NCBI GenBank assembly: GCA_039180875.1
Contig: JBCDCY010000001.1
Span: forward strand, 558,001 to 622,000
DNA: 64,000 bases
Direction of reading: 5' to 3'
DNA from: JBCDCY01 sp039180875
Lineage (GTDB): Bacteria; Pseudomonadota; Alphaproteobacteria; Rhodobacterales; Rhodobacteraceae
The notes under the pieces were generated by a model. The model was not told the origin of the DNA and ran no database searches. It was given only the letters and a program-made list of their open reading frames with translations. Each line of letters starts with the position of its first letter. Position 1 is the stretch's first letter. The position numbers and the translations under genes are program-made. Shown here piece by piece: positions 59,633 through 64,000 of this stretch.

Positions 59633-61057
59633 ATGGCCGACAAGGTAGGTAAGATCCAACAGGTCATCGGCGCCGTCGTCGACGTGCAGTTCGATGAGCA
59701 TCTGCCGGAGATCCTGAACGCGCTGGAGACCGAGAACCAGGGCAACCGCCTGGTGCTCGAGGTCGCCCAGCATCTCGGCGAATCCACCGTGCGCTGCATC
59801 GCCATGGACAGCTCCGAAGGTCTGGTGCGGGGCCAGGAGGTCACCGACACCGGCCGACCGATCACCGTGCCGGTGGGCGACGCGACGCTCGGCCGGATCA
59901 TGAACGTGGTCGGTGATCCGGTGGACGAGAAGGGCCCGGTCGAGGCCGAGGAGCAGCGCGCCATCCACCAAGAGGCGCCGACCTTCGAGGCGCAGTCGAC
60001 GGAGTCCGAGGTTCTCGTCACCGGCATCAAGGTCATCGACCTGCTCGCGCCCTACGCCAAGGGCGGCAAGATCGGCCTCTTCGGCGGCGCCGGCGTGGGC
60101 AAGACGGTGTTGATCCAGGAATTGATCAACAACATCGCCAAGGTGCACTCCGGCTTTTCCGTCTTCGCGGGCGTGGGCGAGCGGACGCGGGAGGGCAACG
60201 ACCTCTACCACGAGTTCATCGAATCCGGCGTGATCAACGCCGACGATCTGACGAAGTCCAAGGTGGCATTGGTCTACGGCCAGATGAACGAGCCCCCGGG
60301 CGCGCGCGCCCGCGTCGGCCTGACCGGCCTGACGCTCGCTGAGCAGTTCCGCGACCAGTCGGGCACGGACGTGCTGTTCTTCGTCGACAATATCTTCCGC
60401 TTCACCCAGGCAGGCTCGGAAGTGTCGGCGCTGCTCGGCCGGATCCCCTCCGCCGTGGGCTACCAGCCGACGCTCGCCACCGATATGGGCCAGTTGCAGG
60501 AGCGGATCACCTCGACCAAGCAGGGCTCCATCACCTCGGTGCAGGCGATCTACGTGCCGGCCGATGACCTGACCGACCCGGCACCGGCGACATCCTTCGC
60601 CCACCTCGACGCGACGACCGTGCTCTCCCGCGCGATCTCAGAGCTTGGGATCTACCCGGCGGTGGATCCGCTCGACTCGACCTCCCGCCTGCTCGATCCG
60701 GCGGTGCTGGGGGACGAGCACTACAACACCGCGCGCGAGGTGCAGGGGATCCTGCAGCGCTACAAGTCGCTGCAAGACATCATCGCCATCCTCGGCATGG
60801 ACGAGCTCTCCGAGGAGGATAAGCTGACCGTGGCCCGGGCCCGGAAGATCCAGCGCTTCCTGTCGCAGCCCTTCGACGTGGCCGAGGTCTTCACCGGCTC
60901 GCCCGGTGTGCAGGTGCCGATCGAGAAGACCATCGACAGCTTCAAGCGCGTCTGCGCCGGCGAGTTCGACCACCTGCCCGAGGCCGCCTTCTACATGGTT
61001 GGCGACATTGACGAGGTGGTGGCGAAGGCCGAGCGGCTGGCGGCCGAGGCGGCCTGA
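59633..61057 (+). CDS. atpD: ATP synthase F1 subunit beta
   Basis: Catalytic subunit of F1. The 474 residues carry the P-loop GGAGVGKTVLIQELI, the catalytic-glutamate region GERTREGNDLYHE, the DELSEED motif of the C-terminal domain and the AtpD signature PAVDPLDSTS. The length is normal. Its TGA stop shares the A with the atpC ATG (TGATG), so atpC is translationally coupled. Confidence 0.98.
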   Translation: MADKVGKIQQVIGAVVDVQFDEHLPEILNALETENQGNRLVLEVAQHLGESTVRCIAMDSSEGLVRGQEVTDTGRPITVPVGDATLGRIMNVVGDPVDEKGPVEAEEQRAIHQEAPTFEAQSTESEVLVTGIKVIDLLAPYAKGGKIGLFGGAGVGKTVLIQELINNIAKVHSGFSVFAGVGERTREGNDLYHEFIESGVINADDLTKSKVALVYGQMNEPPGARARVGLTGLTLAEQFRDQSGTDVLFFVDNIFRFTQAGSEVSALLGRIPSAVGYQPTLATDMGQLQERITSTKQGSITSVQAIYVPADDLTDPAPATSFAHLDATTVLSRAISELGIYPAVDPLDSTSRLLDPAVLGDEHYNTAREVQGILQRYKSLQDIIAILGMDELSEEDKLTVARARKIQRFLSQPFDVAEVFTGSPGVQVPIEKTIDSFKRVCAGEFDHLPEAAFYMVGDIDEVVAKAERLAAEAA

Positions 61058-61452
61058 TGGCGGCGATGCAGTTCGATCTGGTCTCGCCGGAGAAAAGCCT
61101 GGTCTCGGCCGAGGTCGAGGCGGTGTCGTTGCCCGGGCTCGAGGGCGACATGACGGCGATGGCCAACCATGCGCCGACATTGACCGCCTTGCGCCCCGGG
61201 GTGCTCAGCATCCGGGGCTCGGTCGAGACGGCGGACTATGTCGTCACCGGCGGCTTCGCCGAGATCTCCCCCAGCGGCACCTCCGTTCTGGCGGAGCGGG
61301 CGATGCCGAAGGGGGAAGCCACGCGCCAGGACCTCGACAGCTTGGCGGAAGAGGCCAAAGCCGCCTTGGAAGCCGCGCCGGAGGAGCGCCGTGCCGCCGC
61401 CGCCCAGCGGGTGAACGACATCCAACGGCTGATCGCGCAACTCGGCCTATAA
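61057..61452 (+). CDS. atpC: ATP synthase F1 subunit epsilon
   Basis: Small subunit that couples gamma rotation and can inhibit ATP hydrolysis. The 131 residues have the N-terminal beta domain with VSPEKSLVSAEVEAVSLPGLEGDMTAMANHAP in pieces and a shortened helical C-terminus (RRAAAAQRVNDIQRLIAQLGL). Many alphaproteobacterial epsilon subunits have a short C-terminal domain and rely on a separate zeta inhibitor, which is not in this window. A weak hairpin CTGCAC/GTGCAG follows at 61483-61499. Confidence 0.95.
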   Translation: MAAMQFDLVSPEKSLVSAEVEAVSLPGLEGDMTAMANHAPTLTALRPGVLSIRGSVETADYVVTGGFAEISPSGTSVLAERAMPKGEATRQDLDSLAEEAKAALEAAPEERRAAAAQRVNDIQRLIAQLGL

Positions 61453-61659
61453 GGCGCTTTTCGCCCAAACGGGATCAGCCGTCTGCACGGAAAGTGCAGC
61501 GACTTGCCTTCCTCGGACCTCGACCTGACGGCTTGGGTCAGATCGAGATTTGCCCTGCCTCGGCCATTTCCCATTCTGTAAAGGATTTGCCATAACCCGC
61601 CTGGGTGTGGGTGGCGCTGCAATTTCGGCAGCGCCTCAGGTGCGTGGGTAGGTGCGGGG

Positions 61660-62010
61660 ATGGCGGTTCTGACGACGGGCGCCGTGGGTGTCGAAACCGG
61701 CACGGCGATGCTGTTCGACCATATCGAAAGCGACGGCAAGATGTGGGCCGCGACCGGCGACCGGGTCCTGGTGCGCACCATCAAGCTGCACGAGCCGTTC
61801 TCCGCCCCGCCGGTCGTGCATGTGGCCCAGAACATCATCGACGCGGCGTCCGAGACCAATCTGCGGATGATGCTGACAGTGGAGGCGGTGACAGAGCAGA
61901 GCTTCGACGTGCAGGTCGCCACCTGGGCGGACACGCGGATCGGGCGGCTCGGCATCTCCTGGCTGGCTATCGGGCCGGTGCGCGATCCGGAGGAGTACTG
62001 GGACGTCTGA
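61660..62010 (+). CDS. H-type lectin domain protein
   Basis: A 116-residue protein with an H-type lectin fold (related to snail H. pomatia agglutinin): PFSAPPVVHVAQNIIDAAS, LTVEAVTEQSFDVQVATWADTRIGRLGISWLAIG. The WADT-R and W-A-G residues match the conserved family positions near the sugar site. There is no signal peptide, so the protein appears cytoplasmic. It follows the ATP synthase operon after 207 bases and is convergent with apt. A biological role in alphaproteobacteria is not established to my knowledge. Confidence 0.75.
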   Translation: MAVLTTGAVGVETGTAMLFDHIESDGKMWAATGDRVLVRTIKLHEPFSAPPVVHVAQNIIDAASETNLRMMLTVEAVTEQSFDVQVATWADTRIGRLGISWLAIGPVRDPEEYWDV

Positions 62011-62033
62011 GGGCTGCGCCCGAAGAGTCCAAC

Positions 62034-62068
62034 GTCTCCGGCGGGGATATTTCCGCCAGCAAGAAGCC
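62034..62068 (-). repeat. Half copy of the dispersed palindromic element, copy C
   Basis: Read on the plus strand, GTCTCCGGCGG (62034-62044, reverse complement of the tail with one mismatch), GGATATTT (62045-62052) and CCAGCAAGAAGCC (62056-62068) resemble the tail, box and stem arm of copy B. The partner arm is absent. It lies between the H-type lectin and apt genes and is bounded by the apt stop. Confidence 0.65.
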
Positions 62069-62074
62069 TGGGGG

Positions 62075-62611
62075 TCAGGCGCCCTCGAAGGTGCAGAGGG
62101 TGTGGACGTCGACGCCGAGCTTGGTGAGCTTCTCCCGGCCGCCGAGGGCGGGGAGCTCGACGACGAAGGCGGTGCCGACGATCTCTCCGCCCATGCGCTC
62201 CACCAGCTTGATGCCGGCCTCTGCCGTGCCGCCGGTGGCCAGCAGATCGTCGACCAGCAGCACCTGATCGCCGGCCTCGATGGCGTCGTCGTGCATCTCC
62301 ATCGTCGCGCTGGCGTATTCCAGCACATAGTCCTCTTCGATCGTCGTGCTCGGCAGCTTGCCCTTCTTCCGCACCGGCACGAAGCCGACGGAGAGCTGGT
62401 GCGCCACGGCGCCGCCCAGGATGAAGCCGCGGGCCTCCAACCCCACCACGCGGTCGATCTCCATCCCCGCGAAAGGATGCAGCAGCAGGTCGATCGACAT
62501 GCGAAAGCCGCGGGGATCGTTGAACAGCGTGGTGACGTCCCGGAACAGGATCCCCTCGTGCGGGAAGTCCGGAATCGTGCGGATATAGTCCTCGACCTTC
62601 AGCCGCTGCAT
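62075..62611 (-). CDS. apt: Adenine phosphoribosyltransferase
   Basis: Salvages adenine to AMP using PRPP. The 178 residues carry the PRPP-binding motif VLLVDDLLATGGTAEAGIKL (about 119-138) and the N-terminal IRTIPDFPHEGILFRDVTTLF. The C-terminal end is complete. The ATG at 62611 matches the family's MxxLKVEDYIRTIPDFP start; a longer open frame upstream would not. It complements the mtnP gene close by, which releases adenine. Confidence 0.97.
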   Translation of the reverse strand: MQRLKVEDYIRTIPDFPHEGILFRDVTTLFNDPRGFRMSIDLLLHPFAGMEIDRVVGLEARGFILGGAVAHQLSVGFVPVRKKGKLPSTTIEEDYVLEYASATMEMHDDAIEAGDQVLLVDDLLATGGTAEAGIKLVERMGGEIVGTAFVVELPALGGREKLTKLGVDVHTLCTFEGA

Positions 62612-62709
62612 CGCACCCGTCCCCGCTGTTCGCGGCACCACTGTCGTGCGGTTCTGGCGGGGGTGCAAGCGTGCGGGCGCCCCGGTCGATGCCGAGGCGC
62701 CCGAGGTCG

Positions 62710-62835
62710 TCAGATCCGCTTGCGGACGTCTTTGTAGAGACGGTAGAGCGCCGATGGCAGGTACATCAGATGCGGTCTGTTCCAGTCGCGACGGTCCGCC
62801 AGCGGAAGCAGCTGACGTGCGGTAAGTAAGGTCAT
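62710..62835 (-). CDS. Small basic protein, 41 residues
   Basis: Not recognised. A 41-codon frame opens at ATG 62835, eight bases after a strong AGAGGAGG, and ends at TGA 62710. The product is hydrophobic at its start (MTLLTARQLLPLADR), basic and aromatic later (RPHLMYLPSALYRLYKDVRKRI), with no membrane helix long enough to be sure. It faces away from the ribbon-helix-helix gene across 142 bases and lies 98 bases upstream of apt on the same strand. Similar in size to DUF1127-like small proteins, but the motif is different. It could be a real small protein or a leader. Confidence 0.55.
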   Translation of the reverse strand: MTLLTARQLLPLADRRDWNRPHLMYLPSALYRLYKDVRKRI

Positions 62836-62934
62836 CGCCCTGCCTCCTCTGCTTGGCGTTGTGTTCCGGAAACCCGGCCCGCATCGCTTGCGGGCACAGC
62901 GCCCGTTGGCTACGGTCTAGGTTCCTTCTGGAAA

Positions 62935-62944
62935 TGTATATACA
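62935..62944. promoter_or_regulatory. Palindrome TGTATATACA ahead of the RHH gene
   Basis: A perfect 10-bp palindrome 33 bases upstream of the RHH gene's chosen start, followed by TATAC (62951-62955). It stands in one of the few AT-rich patches here and lies in the gap between the divergent 41-residue gene and the RHH gene. It could be an operator of the RHH protein or part of a promoter. Confidence 0.4.
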
Positions 62945-62977
62945 CCCTCTATACGTTTTGTGCAAGAAGGCGGGGTG

Positions 62978-63151
62978 GTGCCGGAAAAGAAGAAGAAAAA
63001 GAAGCCCAAGGACAGCCAGCTCATCATCCGCATCGACCGGGATGAGCGCGACGCCTTCGTCGAGCGCTGCGATGAGCTTGACACCAGCGCGGCCCGCGAA
63101 ATCCGCCGTTTTATCCGGTCATTCCTGGCCGAGAACGCGCCGAAGGGCTGA
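62978..63151 (+). CDS. Small ribbon-helix-helix-like protein
   Basis: A 57-residue protein beginning with a lysine tract (VPEKKKKKKPK) followed by a beta-strand/helix/helix segment (SQLIIRIDRDERDAFVERCDELDTSAAREIRRFIRSFLAE) that resembles the MetJ/Arc ribbon-helix-helix DNA-binding fold. It is likely to dimerise and bind DNA. Two GTG codons at 62975 and 62978 are both possible, and a longer form from GTG 62960 would add six residues. A short palindrome lies upstream and could be its operator. Its function is unknown. Confidence 0.65.
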   Translation: MPEKKKKKKPKDSQLIIRIDRDERDAFVERCDELDTSAAREIRRFIRSFLAENAPKG

Positions 63152-63157
63152 GCGCAT

Positions 63158-64000
63158 CTACGCGGCGGAGACCCGGGCGAGGATCGCCGAGAGCCGCCCG
63201 GCCAGGGCCGGATCTCGCTTCTCTGGTGCGGTGAGAAGCGCGTAGTCCAGCGCACGATCGCAGCCGTGGGGGCAGGGCTGCCGCTCGGCGCCCAGCAGGG
63301 CGGGCAAGCCGGCGATCAGGTCCCGGGCCTTCTCCGCATTGCCGGTGAGGGTGGCGATGATGGCGGTGATGTCGACCTCGCCGTGCTGCGGGTGCCAGCT
63401 GTCGTAGTCGGTCACCATGGCGACGGTGGCATAGCAAAGCTCCGCCTCCCGCGCCAACTTCGCCTCCGGCATGTTGGTCATGCCGATCACGTCGGCGCCC
63501 CAGCTTTCGCGGTACATCGTCGACTCGGCGATGGAGGAGAATTGCGGCCCCTCCATCGCCAGGTAAGTGCCGCCGCGATGCACCGTGACGCCGGCCGCCT
63601 TTGCCGCTTCCTCCGCCGCGTCGCCGAGGCGTGGGCAGACCGGATGGGCCATCGAGACATGGGCGACCAGCCCCTCGCCGAAGAACGACTTCTCCCGCGC
63701 GAAGGTGCGGTCGATAAACTGGTCGACGATGACGAAGTCGCCGGGCGCCATCTCCTCCCGAAAGCTGCCGCAGGCGGAGAGGGAGAAGACGTCCGTCACG
63801 CCCGAGCGCTTCAACGCGTCGATGTTGGCGCGGTAATTGATCGAGGTGGGCGACTGCACATGGCCCCGGCTGTGGCGCGGTAGGAAGGCCATTTTGACCC
63901 CCCCGAGGCTGCCGAACAGGATCTCGTCGGAGGGTGCGCCCCACGGCGTCTCTACCGCGCGCCACTCGGCCCCCTCGAGGCCGTCGATCTCGTAGATCCC
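63158..64000 (-). CDS. mtnP: 5'-methylthioadenosine phosphorylase (3' part, truncated by window end)
   Basis: Phosphorolysis of 5'-methylthioadenosine to adenine and methylthioribose-1-phosphate. The frame enters the window at base 64000 with GIYEIDGLEGAEW..VETPWGAPSDEIL, then MAFLPRHSRGH, ACGSFREEMAPGDFVIVDQFIDRT, and the purine-site EGPQFSSIAESTMYRE and GMTNMPEAKLAREAELCYATVAMVTDYDSW in pieces. All fit the MtnP family. The N-terminal residues lie beyond the window. Its proximity to apt supports an adenine-salvage link. Confidence 0.95.
   Translation of the reverse strand, partial: GIYEIDGLEGAEWRAVETPWGAPSDEILFGSLGGVKMAFLPRHSRGHVQSPTSINYRANIDALKRSGVTDVFSLSACGSFREEMAPGDFVIVDQFIDRTFAREKSFFGEGLVAHVSMAHPVCPRLGDAAEEAAKAAGVTVHRGGTYLAMEGPQFSSIAESTMYRESWGADVIGMTNMPEAKLAREAELCYATVAMVTDYDSWHPQHGEVDITAIIATLTGNAEKARDLIAGLPALLGAERQPCPHGCDRALDYALLTAPEKRDPALAGRLSAILARVSAA

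Noticed and set aside
61483..61499. Hairpin CTGCAC/GTGCAG after atpC as a terminator
   Set aside because: Only six base pairs and no T tract; too weak to call a separate feature.

Overview
The window is 64 kb of GC-rich, densely packed chromosome from an alphaproteobacterium. The gene set and order are typical of that class: parB-parA-rsmG-mnmG-mnmE-rho, ppsR-maf-aroE-coaE-dnaQ-secB, fabI-fabB-fabA beside irr, coaBC-dut, atpHAGDC, rpoH, a CtrA-type box and perfect parS sites. A Rhodospirillales-like lineage is my best guess; genus cannot be read from the sequence. No rRNA, tRNA, CRISPR array, insertion sequence or prophage was recognised. The window opens inside mutS and closes inside mtnP.

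Region by region. 0-5.3 kb: mutS end, then a four-gene minus-strand operon (ABC-exporter-like protein with broken ATPase motifs, cyclic-nucleotide-binding protein, metallo-beta-lactamase-fold hydrolase, Crp/Fnr regulator). 5.4-11.4 kb: grpE, hrcA and a sterol-desaturase-family gene on the minus strand, then rph-rdgB-ridA-hemW and a DUF454 gene on the plus strand. 11.5-18.8 kb: the minus-strand block parB-parA-rsmG-mnmG-mnmE-rho-hemJ with two perfect parS sites. 18.85-19.37 kb: a gene-free gap from which transcription diverges, proposed here as the chromosomal replication origin. 19.4-28.1 kb: ppsR-maf-aroE-coaE-dnaQ, then secB and fxsA, then a Tim44-domain gene, mltA, smr and a thiamine-diphosphate enzyme.

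28-34 kb: a small catabolic cluster (PLP lyase, alpha/beta hydrolase, haloacid dehalogenase) followed by fabI-fabB-fabA for unsaturated fatty-acid synthesis, divergent from irr. 34-43 kb: a hydroxyacid dehydrogenase, a 484-base gap with a CtrA box ahead of a small membrane protein, then the minus-strand run coaBC-dut-rrf2-cysK-GNAT-moeB, a ChaN-like gene and a porin. 43-49.6 kb: rpoH, cobU, a histidine phosphatase, truA, ycjX-GNAT-ycjF and a secreted Gly-Phe-Arg repeat protein. 50-56.5 kb: ileS, an amino-acid ABC permease and binding protein, gloB and a methyltransferase. 56.6-64 kb: the F1 ATP synthase operon atpHAGDC, an H-type lectin gene, apt, two small genes around a short palindrome, and mtnP.

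Most genes are housekeeping. The parts that most deserve attention are the presumed origin with its parS sites, the cyclic-nucleotide/ABC operon with a catalytically degraded ATPase, a 66-bp dispersed palindromic element whose stem appears to covary between copies, a stack of four hairpins after ileS, and small genes of 41 and 57 codons with good ribosome binding sites.
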